A DNA stretch of 64,000 bases, taken from Chamaecyparis obtusa (taxonomy: Eukaryota; Streptophyta; Pinopsida; Cupressales; Cupressaceae). Numbering within the stretch: position 1 is the first letter of the stretch; each line of letters starts with the position of its first letter. The position numbers and the translations under genes are program-made. Location: the NCBI GenBank assembly GCA_027943335.1, contig BSBK01005146.1, forward strand, positions 1,434,001 through 1,498,000. Direction: 5' to 3'. The notes under the pieces were generated by a model. It was given only the letters and a program-made list of their open reading frames with translations, had not been told where the DNA came from and did not search any database. Positions 45,564 to 57,289 of the stretch are shown one piece after another.

Positions 45564-46500
45564 ATATATATATTTAGATATGATCATATATATATATTAG
45601 GCTTATAGAAATGTGCTTATGTTATATTAGGCTTTTAGTAATTTGGCTTTTATGGTCTTTCTAAATTAGGCCTCTAGAAATGCAATATGATTACTGCAGG
45701 TTTTCTAATGTCATGGTAATTGGCTTTGAGGTTATCTTTTATTTTTTTAATTAGGTACTATAGTTTTCAATTTAGATTGCCAGAAGATACGATAAATTAT
45801 TAGAAACAATATCAGGGCAGCAATGTTGAAACCAAATCTTAAGATTAATTATATCCTAATTCATATTCTCATATTATAGGATCACAACTTTAATGCTTAA
45901 TTTTTTACTAGTTTTACGAAGCACTGACTATGATCTTAGATTGAGAATCTGGATCGGATATGCTCATATTCTTTAGATATCTTTATTCACCTCACAATGA
46001 GTAAGTTTCAAAACGAAGGTAAAAGGGTTTTTAATTTTTTCCACTTATGTTCAATTTTAATGTGGTTTCGAAGTTTTGTTGTATAGCATTTCAGGAGGAC
46101 ATTGTTAATTAGAGCTATTTTGGAAGTGGAAACTCAGAGGAAAATTATCAAAGCTTCTACAAAATGATATTTCTATTGCTTTGAACAGGAAATGTGTCCA
46201 CAAGCTACTATTGTATTTAAAATGTAACTCAATAATTGGAATAACATAAATTTTCCAAATAGTGGGAATGCCCACTCAAACTATGTATGTACGAATAAAA
46301 TCTCGATAAACATCGAGTCGTGGGTATGCCCATGGAATCTGTGTATCATTATCAGGACTTATAGTCCCCGGCACGGCTGGAGGTTTTCTCTACCCCGCTC
46401 TTTCCTACCAGCGCCTGCACTGAGTGGGGTTCTTTTTGTATCTCTATTTTTAATAATAATAAAATTTTCTATGGCTTCAGCCTTTTACCGATCAAAAAAA
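44136..46500 (+). other. L1 distal 3' region and 3' end
   Basis: About 2.4 kb, AT-rich, no gene recognised. The last 150 bases are conserved-looking: GGACTTATAGTCCCCGGC can form a hairpin, followed by the GGTTTTCTCTACCCCGCTC block and the final GCTTCAGCC segment before the poly(A). This end is what ORF2 would recognise and prime from. Confidence 0.6.
45496..45572. repeat. (TA)n(TG)n microsatellite
   Basis: About 24 bases of TA followed by about 40 bases of TG, then more TA. It lies in the distal L1 3' region and creates spurious open frames. Confidence 0.95.
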
Positions 46501-46517
46501 AAAAGACAAAATTTGTG

Positions 46518-47057
46518 CTTGTAAAAAATTATGATTGTTGATTTATGCTTTAATTTGATTGGGTATGGATGATAGGTATGCCCCCTTGAGAGATTGTGCG
46601 AGATATATGAAGGACAATCTCTCGATAGATCACGAGGAAGATTTGATTTGATGTTACATGATTGATTAAGTTGCAATGAATGATAAGATATTGCACTAAG
46701 CAAAAGATAAGTAAGACACTTGATACGTGTAATTGACTAGTTGATGAAAATGATCGGGATATCCAAATGGAATGAGTTGATTGGGCTAGTTGATAGTCGA
46801 TTGAACTGATGGGTTATTTGACAACCAATAAAGTTGATTGAGCTAGTTGATAGTTGATTGTGCAAATTAGAATTGATTTCTAGCAATCGGATTGATTACA
46901 AGTAGATAAAATGAGATTGATGTTGATTGATAGGCTAATGTGGGATAGATAGGTTGTAAGCGGATGAGATAGTGGGACAAAGATTAATTACAAGTAGATA
47001 AACCAATATGGATGATGATTGCACAGTAATGCCCCAATATTGATGTTGGTTGATAAG
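46518..47057. other. Region of loose TTGATTG/TAGTTGATAG repeats
   Basis: No gene. Degenerate units such as GGGCTAGTTGATAGTCGATTG and GAGCTAGTTGATAGTTGATTG (near 46785 and 46838), and ATTACAAGTAGATAAA (near 46898 and 46987), recur without a strict period. Confidence 0.5.
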
Positions 47058-48137
47058 TGTAGACACTTAAAAATGGCCTATTGCTCTAACACAATGACTT
47101 TACTAACATTCATCTTCAATTGTTAAATAATATTTATTATTTAATCAATGTGTGTCTTTCTACTATATTTTGAATTCAATATCATCATTTCCCTACAATT
47201 TCATAATTGAGGTGATTTTAATTAATTATTTAATTATTAAGCGTCCAATCAATATTTCATCTATAAAGTAATTAAATAATTAAACATTATTTAATTATTC
47301 CCTATGTCATTATATTTAATTAAATAAACATATTATTTAATTAATGCTTCTTTATTATTGTTGCATTTATGTAATAATTAAATCAATTTCCCACTCATTA
47401 TTAAATAAATGATATTTGTTTAATTAAATTAATTACTCCCCTAAAATAAATAAATAAGTAATTATTTATTTATATATCTTCACATGTGTAAATAAATAGA
47501 TTATTTTATTTATTTAATCATATTTATCCTTCCAATTCTAACTCATACTAAGTTCTAGTTCACTAATCAATCAAATTTCCTAACTATTCAATCAACCTTC
47601 TAGCTCCACAATTCTCTCTCCCGACTAATCAATCTGTTTAGTCCTCTATTCCATCTCATCAGTTAAGTCTTCAATCAATTCAATCACCTCTTCAATCTAT
47701 TTTGCTTTTAAATTAATCAAACATGCTAACAAGGAAATCAATTGAGTTGAACTCCTATTCACTCAGAGTTTAACTCTTCAATCATAGATCATCAGTCCCA
47801 CAAATCAGGGAATCCTAATTGGAAACTCTAAAAATCTATATAATGAGAGCCTTTTCTCATATTTTGCAACAAAATGCACTTTGAATTCTTATGTTGGAGC
47901 ACTTTGAGCTCAATACTGAGAGCTCAACATTGCATAGAGAAGGAGAACAATAATGAAGGACTACATGGATTGTATATTTATTATTTTGACATGATTTAAT
48001 ATTGATTAATCATTTATGCTTGTTGTTTATCTTACTTTCTTTTTTGATAGTGGGATACAAACTACTTAAAAAATCTCTTTGTGGTTGATATTTTGATGTT
48101 ATTGTAGGCATTACATTACTAGATTATCCCGATTACA
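47058..48137 (+). repeat. LTR of a gypsy-type element (5' or solo)
   Basis: Starts TGTAGACACTTAAAAATGG and ends CCCGATTACA (about 1,080 bp) with TATA box TATATAAT at 47837-47844. The following bases resemble a primer-binding site, so it reads as a 5' LTR on the + strand. No matching 3' LTR was found in the window. Its first 19 bases resemble the start of the minus-strand LTR at 54211, which suggests related families. Confidence 0.6.
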
Positions 48138-48139
48138 AA

Positions 48140-48155
48140 TGGTGAACCCAACGTG
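48140..48155 (+). promoter_or_regulatory. Primer-binding-like site
   Basis: TGGTGAACCCAACGTG, two bases after the LTR end, has the TGG start that complements a tRNA 3' CCA. I could not assign the tRNA. Confidence 0.5.
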
Positions 48156-50766
48156 AAGTACTAACCTTTGAAAATTTGACCTTTTCTCTATTTTGTGTAG
48201 ATACAGATTTATTTTGATATAGAAACATATCAAAATGATACACATATCAATTTCGATCAATACACTTACCTTATTAAATCACCATAGTCATTACATTACA
48301 GAGATGCACACATCCTTCAATAACAATGTACTCACTGATACAAAATGACACACATGAAGCTCGCATGCGATGCACACTGTTGATATAAATTGTTATTCTA
48401 TTATCAGTGATTTTTTTAATCTGGGTTATTATATTTCTAAATTTTTGTGTTTGTTATTATGACGATCAACTATTTTTCTACATTATGGAATATTGATGCT
48501 CTGATATTTTCAACCGAGATACTGTTATTTTTATGCCTCATATTTCTTTTCTTTTTTTGCAGCTAATAAAATGAACGATGCACTCACATATCACACTCAC
48601 CGTAATCATTATTTGTAATCATCGCACTTGTTATTCTAGAATATTGCACCCACTATATAGGGTCATTGCACTTATTATTCTAGAAAGTCATAGATATTGT
48701 TTTGTACTAACGCACTTGCATAGTTGAAGCGAGGCACTTACCTAGTGAAATTAAAACTTCTCTTTTGTCTTAAATTGTAACTCTTTGTTGTAAAATGATG
48801 CATTTTTACTATTGAAAAGATGCAAATATAGATATGAAAAAAATGTAGTGGACAAGCAAAACACAAAAAGTCAAGCTTCAATAGCTAGTTGAACAATGAA
48901 AAAATAAAGAGAGAGATAAAACAGAACAAGGGAGGTCATCTCGCATACTATGAATCAACGCATTGGAAGTAGAAATCAAATATGAAGGAATTTTCAACAC
49001 ATATCTAGATAAGATAATGAGAATCACTCAAAATTTTGATTTTCGTTATGTTAACCCTAGTGCACTCATGGATTATCAAAACTAATTGCTAGGTTTTTTA
49101 TACTAACTTTTTCTTTGTAGCTTGTGGTGTGGTAACAGGTTTAACTTTTTTTAATCTAAAATCAATTTATCTTTCTTCTAGTGCACCCATAATGAATAGT
49201 GTATGAACACACATCACAAATCCATCTTTTGGTTTGATGCTTAAAATTGACATGGGGGTTAAAAATTGAACAAAGGCAAAATACATTTGAGATTGGTGCA
49301 TTAAAACTGAACAAGGGAAATATCTTATGGTTTGGTGCTTAAAAATGAACCCGTGTGCTTGTATGGTTGATTGGTAGATTAGTTAACATCTATTTTTCGG
49401 TGCTTAATTTGATTAACCTAGTGTCTTATGTGTTTGGTGCGCTTGCACATTCGGTTAGATTAAAAAACTTTTTTTTTTCTTTTTTAGAGAGGCATGTCTA
49501 AGGGTGTGCTTAACCTCTAGAGGACAATCTCAAATTGGAAAATCCTTCTGGTTGGTATACACACAAGACTCTAAGTAATCTATGGTCTTATATCTAACAA
49601 AGCTCGGGTGAGGTGTGTTAATGATAGCCTAGATCAAGCCAAAGTGCCTAAGTAGTCAGGATGGTCATTTAGAGACTTAAGTGTCTCACACACATACAAA
49701 TTGATTGGGTAGATGTCATGGATCTAACTAGAACCTTGTTAATTAGAGGTCACCTAGTTCACCTCTGAATCATTATCTTATTATAGTGCAAGAGGAGGGA
49801 AGAATATTCCCTTAAGATCCAGATCATATGTGTTCCAAGGTATTGTGTTAGTGAAATAGATCTTCATTAGCATGGAAATAATACCTAGAAAAAGGAAAAA
49901 ATTCAAGCACCTACAAGAGGACTTTCATGATCTAGTAGTGTGACAAGGTTGTGTGAGATGATGGGCATCCAAAAAATGTGCCTATAATATTACAATTGAA
50001 TCTATTGGACTTAGATGAGACTGATTGTTTCTATTTTTCATTGTGTTAGACCTTGTGAAGACTTATATATATATAGTGAAAGAGACACAAAGTTCTCTCA
50101 ATGACAATTTAGTTTTAATAATTATCAACATGACTTGAATGATCGTTGGAAGTAAATAAATCTCCTCAAAACTAGCAGTCTCTCCGATATACAATGTCAT
50201 CATTTTATCCTTGCACATTTTGGAATGACTTAATAGAATTCCCTCTAATCCTATTATATTATCTCCTTCATCGACCTAACATGAATAGTCAGAGATGTCT
50301 GAGGAAGTTCCTTTGATAATAGAAGTATTTTTAATGAAATCTGATGAAGAGCCAGAGCACGTAGCAGAGCTTAATCAAATAAAAGATAGAAAAGGTGTTT
50401 CCTTCAAAATATTTTCACTATACTTCTCATTCATTGACAATATTTGGCCCGATATATAATATTTTGTCTTGGGCTCTCTACATACTGGTACTTAGCCTTT
50501 CTATGCCTCTCCTACTATCGGTAGGCTTACAATGACTAAATATAATTTTAGAAACAAAATAGATTTGTTTTAGATCCTAAAATCTCTCTAACTAATCCTA
50601 AAATCTTACTATGAATCATGCCTAGAATCTCAGAAGTCTATAATATGGCAGATTCAATAAAACCAACTCTATCCATTTAGACCTATGACTCATCCTCTCT
50701 AGAAATTTCTAAAAGCTGAGGAAATACAATTATTTACATCAGAAAATCACAATTAATCATCAAATG
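48156..50766. other. Non-coding sequence after the 47-kb LTR
   Basis: 2.6 kb in which I see no gene. Repeated GCACTTACxATT/ATGCACACAT-like short motifs occur around 48250-48720. If the LTR at 47058 is a 5' LTR, this would be a non-coding leader or the body of a non-autonomous element. Confidence 0.35.
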
Positions 50767-52248
50767 TCAAGACCCCTCTTTTAGAGATTTTCCCTTCAAA
50801 AGCTTGATGAATTGGAAGTCGAGATGCTCCTGCATCAAACTCCCAAGGTAGAAAATTTTCATGACCTCCTGGTCATGTGCTTCCAATGAAAAAAAAAATC
50901 CTCCAGGATCCCATAACTGATGTTGTTGTTGCACATTTTCTTTGTTGTCATGTTTTCTCACCACTGTTTGTAGAATACCAAGATCCCATACTCTATTTTG
51001 TTGCCTTGTTAACTCATCTACAAAATCATTTCTAATCAGATGCACTTTTCTGCTACCTCTTTGCTTCATCTCACTATCAATTTCATTGTATAAATTTGTC
51101 CTATGCTAGCATATATCCACCTTTAGTTCTGCATTCAAAATTTGTGTAGTCCTTACCATTTCTTTGTCATATTCACTATTTATAATTTTTGTTTTATCAT
51201 AAATTCTATAGTAATCATGCCCTTGAGAATATCCTCTTCTTATCAAATCATATCTCTATCCTTGCATAACTTCATTGTTGTAATCATGTTCCAAAATTAT
51301 ATGACAACTTTCCTTATAGTACAGTAAGGTATATGGTTGTCTTGCCATCTCATTCCAAAAAACCACCCACTGTTGAATTTGTTCAATATATATATCCTGC
51401 TCCTTAGCTTCAAGTTCTTCCTCACCTCCTTGTTGTCTATCATTGTCTTTCATAGCTTCCTTTGGTACTATTGCAACCTTTTGAACTAATTGTTTGTTTT
51501 CAGTCTTCATCTCATTATTTAGAGCATGAAACTCTACCATGCCTAGATCTTGTTCAGTTTCTAGAATCTTTTGGTTCTTGACTTTGTCTGATTGTTCATG
51601 ACCTTGATGATGTTTTTCCTTTACTATTACAAGGCTACTTTCTCTCTTGCCTTTATCTCTTTGAAATGTGTTGGCATCATCCTCTTTCTTTACAATAGTT
51701 TTTAATGATTGTTCATCTTCATATCCTGCATAACCTGCATGCACACACAAATTGTCAACTTTAAAAATAGATGGCTTCTCCTTTGTTGTCTCTTTCATCG
51801 CATCTTCATTATGATTGGAACTTCCCAATAAATCCAAGAGATTATCATGAAATTTCTCATCGACATCATCATCCTCTCCTAAGATTGACCCTTGTTTAGC
51901 CTCACAAATGCAAATTTCATTTCCAAAGAATCCTTGCTCATATTCAATTGTCTTGAGTTTCTCTATTTCCCTCAACCAAGCTTTCAGTGTGTGCTTCTGT
52001 CTCCTTACAATCAATTGATTAATATGCCATCTAGCCACCTTCTTCATTACCCATCCACATTTTTGATCTTCCTCATTCTTCTGTAGCAACTCCTTTAGCA
52101 TATTAAGTTGTGCTTTCATTTCAACCATCTCTTTCTCAAATTCCTCATCATTCATTTTCCTCTTTATGTCATTTATCTTGACATTGCCATCTTCTTCTCC
52201 TTTGATGTGGCTTTTACACAAACCTTCACAATGACCATTAGTAGTCAT
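50767..52248 (-). pseudogene. Unrecognised ~490-codon minus-strand reading frame
   Basis: A single minus-strand frame from Met at 52248 to the stop at 50767, interrupted by two TAG stops (51256-51258 and about 51115). Residues 25-55 are Glu/Lys/Leu-rich, probably a coiled coil. The middle is acidic and Gln/Lys-rich. The last ~50 residues have LWDPGGFFFSLE. No transmembrane segment or known catalytic motif. Candidates are an accessory ORF of a minus-strand LTR element whose primer-like site lies near 52635, or an antisense accessory ORF of the + strand element starting at 47058. I cannot decide between them. Confidence 0.45.
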
Positions 52249-53099
52249 ATTCTCTTAATCTTTGTGAACTTTGCCTTGTTCACTATGAGGTGCACTCAAG
52301 TCAATGTAACAAGCCTTCCCAATAACCTGTTACCAAGCTCCTTCTAGCTTAGTATATTGGTATTACAATGGTTCACTCTACATGAACCCCTTTTGAGCAC
52401 TCCTTGCTCTTCTGGCTATTGCACTTATTTAGCTCACCCACTAAGGACTTCCTCTTGTCCTCCTTTCAACCTCAGCTGGAAAATGTTCTTGTCACGATCC
52501 AGAACATCACTTGTTCTTATATTACAACTCTCTCTAGCTATAAGTCATCTGCATAGTAACTTCCCCATAGCTGCTACTACCAATAACAATTTCTGAAGGT
52601 TTGTCTCACATTGAGTGGAACCTCTCCACTTTTAGATACCAATAATGGCAGAAGGCTGAAAAATAATCTTCTCATACTGAATAAGGTTAAAAATGGATCT
52701 TTGATAATGCAATCTATAATTCACCTATCCATTTGTTTATTTGTTTTTGGATTGAAATTGAATAAGTAAACTTGGAAATGCTTGAAATCAAATAGAATAA
52801 GATACATACCTCATAATAGAACAGATATGAAAATACCTATTTTCTAAAGCTTGTGCATGATTTCGGAAGATTCTGCAACCAAATCCGGGACCAGAAAACT
52901 ATAATAGAGATTTTGAAGGTCGTCCTTGACTTTGTTCGCAAATCTCAGAATTTTGTTGAAAAGGGTACTCAGATCTGTGCTCCAATCCTCGAAACAGCGA
53001 CTATAGATATCTAAAAAATGGTGTTTTTGGGGTGGCTATATAGGGTTTTGCCTTAGTCAAACCCCCGTTTTGGTGATCTCCACCTCCACAAATAGTCGA
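52249..53099 (-). other. Minus-strand leader-like sequence
   Basis: No gene. On the minus strand a TATA-like CCCTATATAGCC sits near 53045-53034, and ATTGGTATCTAAAAG near 52645-52630 is a weak tRNA-Met primer match. GTGGAGGTGGAGATCACC (about 53092-53075) follows the LTR and may be another primer or leader signal. LTR boundaries within this stretch are uncertain. Confidence 0.35.
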
Positions 53100-54211
53100 T
53101 TGAAATAGAATGTGTGTGTGTATTGAAAGTGTAATGCCAAGATCTAATCCTCTAGATTGAAACCCTAGCATGAATATGTATGAGAAAGTAATGCATAGAT
53201 TTGAATATGACAAGAAAGCATACCAAGCCCCCAAGGCTAAATTACTCTCACCAGAATCATAATCCATAACTTCTATCCCATGATTGTGTCTTTGAATGCT
53301 TGAATATTTGACAATGGCGGAAGGGTCCTCTCTTGCTCCAAATAGATGTTCACAATGGTGTGTTCACAAAGATGCTTGATATCAACAATGGCTTGATCTT
53401 CTATATCATCCTCTTGCAATCTTGCATCTCCACTTCACCATAAATTTCTTGCTTGATGTCCTTGTTCATGAAATCCTCTCCTTGAGAGCACTTGATCATG
53501 AAATTTCTTGGTAGATCCTTGATGTGAAAATGAAGGCAAATGAGAGTCTTTATATAGAGGTTTCAAAGTGAGGCTCCTAGAGTAATGTGAGGACCCATAA
53601 TTCAAATTTCACCTCAAATTATGGTCTAATCACAATAACCAAGGAGGGAAAATAATTAAATGAATTTTGAATTAAAACCTTTCCACACTCAGATCCGAAG
53701 GCCCGACATTGATTTCGAGGCGTGTCGAGACCAAATCTGAAACGAGGAACAAATTCCAGAGGAGGTCAAAGATGACCTCATCTCTGACCTAGGTCAAGGA
53801 TGAGGTAGACCCCAACCTAGGTCAGGGATGACCTCGACTCTGACCTAGGTCAGGGTCTAGGTCGTATTTGACCCAGAGATCCAGATCTTTCCAAAATCAA
53901 GGATAGAAGGTCCCGGGGATGCCTGGAGACCTATAAATGATGTCATAATGAAACAGAGTGCCAAGAGAGGCACAAAATCCTATGATGATCATGATGAAGG
54001 CTAAGAGGACCTATTTATAAGTCCTACCTAGAAAATAGAGCCGTGGAAGGAGGAAATTAAGGAGAATCCTTGGGATCCTAACCCTAATTTCACGTAGAAC
54101 GAAGAAATCAAGTGCAGAATGCATCCTAAATGCAAGTCTAACATGATAAATGTATTGAAAGAGGGTGCTAAACCTATCAATATGGAAGTGTTTCCATTTT
54201 AAGATGATACA
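53100..54211 (-). repeat. Gypsy-D 3' LTR (minus strand)
   Basis: On the minus strand it starts TGTATCATCTTAAAATGG at 54211, directly after a polypurine tract, and has a TATA box (CTATATAAAGACTCTC) near 53558-53543. The far end is set only roughly, at about 53100, where leader-like sequence begins. The other LTR is not in the window because the element is cut at 60712. Confidence 0.65.
53755..53885. repeat. GGTCA/TGACC-rich short repeats in the Gypsy-D LTR
   Basis: Units such as GACCTAGGTCAGGGATGACCTC recur five or six times in about 130 bases. Many are themselves palindromic (TGACCTAGGTCA). A related set lies in the PMD intron at 54925-55130. Confidence 0.75.
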
Positions 54212-54226
54212 TTTTGCCCCCACTTT
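54212..54226 (-). promoter_or_regulatory. Gypsy-D polypurine tract
   Basis: Minus-strand AAAGTGGGGGCAAAA immediately precedes the LTR TG at 54211. It fixes the orientation of Gypsy-D and shows that the LTR is the 3' copy. Confidence 0.8.
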
Positions 54227-54707
54227 AGCTTAGATATGACACTACGTGAATATGCAAGCTAAAGTAAGAAAACATCATAGTAAATAAAAAGGATATAGCC
54301 AAGTCCTCAATGTAGAGATCCTATAGAAAAATGTTAGAACGTGCAACACACAAGGTTAATGAAAATCCATAAATCACCTAGATCTTACTATATTACAATT
54401 GAGAAGTTCACAAAGCCCCTTATGCCCCCTTGTTTTGGCTTTCTACTTCGGAAGAGTGAAACAGGGTGATAAGTATAACTCTATTCACTAGATATGTAGT
54501 TTATTGAAAAGATAATTCCTAAACCTATTAGGAGGATCCCCAACCTTCCTAAACTAATTTAGGGAGTTATTTATTTGAATCATAATTCCAACACCACTAA
54601 CGGTACTGAAAACAGAGTTACCGAGCTCAAGTTATGATGAAAAGAGTGGATGTTTATCTAAATGCATAAGAAGGGAAATCTGAGCAAACCCTAAAAGAAA
54701 CCCTAAT

Positions 54708-57072
54708 TTGAACTATAAATATGAAGAAGGAAGAGATACTTACTCATTCTTACCATTTGCAAATTCAAAAAGAAAAAGCAAGATGTCGATGAGAGAAGAA
54801 CTTCGAGCGACGCGCATAGAGCTGCTAAGGCACAGTTTGGCTACCGGACGGTCACTTCCTGAGGTGAGTTTGCTATTGTCTACTTTTTAACTTTCTAAAT
54901 TCTTGTTTTTTACAAGCAAGGTCTACCCTATCCCCTAAAGGTCGACCCTGACCCATCTAGGTCGACTTTGACCCATGAAAGTTGACACTAACTAGAGGGT
55001 TTTTGCCTATTTCTGGGATGAGGTCATCCTTGACCCATCAAGGTCATCCTTGACCCAATAAGGTTGTCATTGACCCAGTAAGGTCATCCCTAACCTAACT
55101 AAGGTCAACTTTGACCTAGTCAACTTAGATTTGCAGATTTGATGATGTGGATGACTAATATGATATCTGTTTGTGCTTGCAGGACTTGGTCCATCTCTGA
55201 GAGAATCCCTTTAGAGAGTTGTTAGTCATGGTCAGAGAGAGACTGTCTGAGCTTGATGATGAGGAGATGCAGTTACTAAGAGATGTGGAACTATACTGGG
55301 TATCAATCTTACCACAAATTAGACTACACTGAGCCATGCTATCGGCTCTGATAGAGAGGTGGGATGAGGACACATGTTCCTTCCATCTTCCCTCCGGAGA
55401 GATCACAGTGACTTTAGAGGATGTCTACAGGATCCTTCAACTTTTGATCCGAGGTGAGACCGTCAGACCTAGAGCACAATGAGCTTTTGAGGAGATTCAT
55501 GCAAACGTAGAGTTTTGTATAGGATGGGTTCCACAGATGCAGATCTGGTCAGATTAGGTCCTACTATCAGGCCCAACACCTTTAGTATGATGGGTGATGC
55601 TTTGCATAGTATCCTTGGTTGTGTTACCTGATGCAAAGGGTACCATAGTTTGTACACCTCTTACACATCTTATACAAAGGATGGAGAGGGAGAGGACCGT
55701 GTTCTCATGGGGTCACAGCATGCTACCTCAGCTATACCATGAGCTAGGTCAGCTAGTGAGATATCAGAGGGAGAGTTTGTCGATATGCACACTCTTGCAA
55801 ATTTGGTTGTTTGAGCATTTCGCATGTACACACCCATAGGGAATTCTAGTGATGGTAGATGCTAGTACATTGAGATTCTTTACATATCCTTTGAGAGATT
55901 CTTGGCAATTTGGAGATATCCTCTATTGGAGAATACATCTAGACCACATTTCAAGCACTGATGTGATATGGAGACCCTACTGCTAGATGACAGAGTAGCC
56001 TGATACATGATTCCAAATGAGATATTCACACCGGTGAAGTTGCTAAAGGGTCATCAGAATCATATAGTGATGCCCTACTATTATGATTGGGTGATGAGAC
56101 AGTTCAGCCTGTTATAGGGAGTCCCTAGAGCAGTACCTCACTATGTACATCTGATGAGGTACTATCAGAGACTCGGCACCATGCGTCGACCATCGATAGT
56201 AGACATAGAGGACAGTGATGTCAATGAGACAAAGGACATAGAGGTACTGGTAGATGTGACCTATTCAGGCATGAGCTGAGATTACATCAGGTACTGGAGT
56301 TTGCAGGGCACCCACCCCATCTTCCCCGAGTATTATCCCACAGGTATCCAGGTTTTATCAACAGGACACACTGAGATAGTGGTACAATAGAGGATGTCAG
56401 AGATGAGGAGGAGCATATCTCCAAGGGAGAGCCCATGGAGGAGGAGAGAGAAGAGGAGATGCCCCCAGGTAGTGATATGGGTGCAGATGTACACATTATT
56501 CATGCATCACCACTAAGATCACGATGACCCCCATGGCCCCACATAAAGACACCACCAACATGACCTAGACATAGCGAGCGTGGAGAGAGTAGTCACTCCA
56601 TGCTCCCACCATCTAGACCTTTTAGAGACTTCCAAGAGGGAGACCCAGGTATGAAACATGAAATTTGATTAAATATGGAATTTGATTTGAGATGAAAGAG
56701 ATATTGGACTAATAAATGCATTGTCATTCTATAGCTAGCGTAGCGGAGTGGAGGAGCTTTGTATATGAGATTCTCAAGGATACCATTATATCCTACTGAC
56801 TTTTGCCTGACGAGCAAGATTCTTCCATTGGTCATAGAGATCCTAGCAGGCATGTTGACATCTTTGCATGCATCCAGCGAGAGCTAAGGCTGTGCAGAGA
56901 AAGGGAGGAGAGGATGATGGCTGAGCTACAGAGTGGTCAAGGGAGTTCACATGGTATGAGAATATCTAGGACCCACACATAGACACACAAATCTTCATCC
57001 CCCTATCATAGGGCAGAGAGATCTGGGAGTCATCGGCCATCAGAGCGTAGTGATAGACATAGTGATAAATAG
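54708..57072 (+). pseudogene. Plant mobile domain (PMD) gene relic, antisense inside Gypsy-D
   Basis: Three exons can be proposed. Exon 1 ends at 54863 with MREELRATRIELLRHSLATG; donor GAG|GTGAGT. Exon 2 starts at 55183 after TTTGTGCTTGCAG and carries the PMD core: LIERWDEDTCSFHLPSGEIT, VTLEDVYRIL (about 55340-55440), then WGHSMLPQLYHELGQL and LLQIWLFEHF (about 55710-55820), and LLxGVP (about 56110). Donor CAG|GTATGA at 56648. Exon 3 from about 56739 ends in a Ser/Arg-rich tail. TGA at 55198 and 55330, among others, break it. PMD proteins occur as host MAIN/MAIL proteins and in transposons. Here it lies between the integrase and the polypurine tract, on the opposite strand. Confidence 0.75.
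54864..55182 (+). other. PMD intron 1 with GGTCA-type repeats
   Basis: A 319-bp GT-AG intron with consensus donor (GTGAGT) and a pyrimidine-plus-GCAG acceptor. Its middle (54925-55130) has about eight AAGGTCATCCTTGACCCA-like units, ~24 bases apart, related to those in the LTR. Confidence 0.7.
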
Positions 57073-57289
57073 GGCCATTGGCCACATATGTATCAGAACT
57101 TGAATTTTTTTTTTGATGAATGAAAAACTTTCTCTACTAATTAGTTCTATCTTTAATTACTATGTTTTCATCAATATAAAACTTAATAGAAAGAAAGAAA
57201 GTGCATGAATATATTCAATAAGTAATTTTGTTAGAACTACATAACCTATAAAACCAGCTTTATAAGGAATACATAAATGCACAAGGAAA

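Larger units (their letters stand above)
34595..46501 (+). mobile_element. L1-clade LINE, 11.9 kb, with three ORFs and a 16-bp target duplication
   Basis: AAAGACAAAATTTGTG is present at 34579-34594 and 46502-46517. The right copy overlaps the poly(A) run that follows a typical plant L1 3' end (GGCTTCAGCCTTTTACCGATC then A11). In between, all on the + strand, are ORF1 (Gag-like), ORF2 (endonuclease-RT-RNase H) and a 4.5-kb 3' part with a third ORF. Usual plant L1s are about 5-7 kb, so this is nearly twice the norm. ORF1 has no Met close to the 5' end, so the copy could be slightly 5'-truncated. It is the best preserved element in the window. Confidence 0.9.

Noticed and set aside
45406..45600. 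Small open frame across the (TA)n(TG)n tract
   Set aside because: It consists of Ile-Tyr and Val-Cys repeats read from the microsatellite.
51892..52347. + strand open frames
   Set aside because: Antisense shadows of the 490-codon minus-strand frame.
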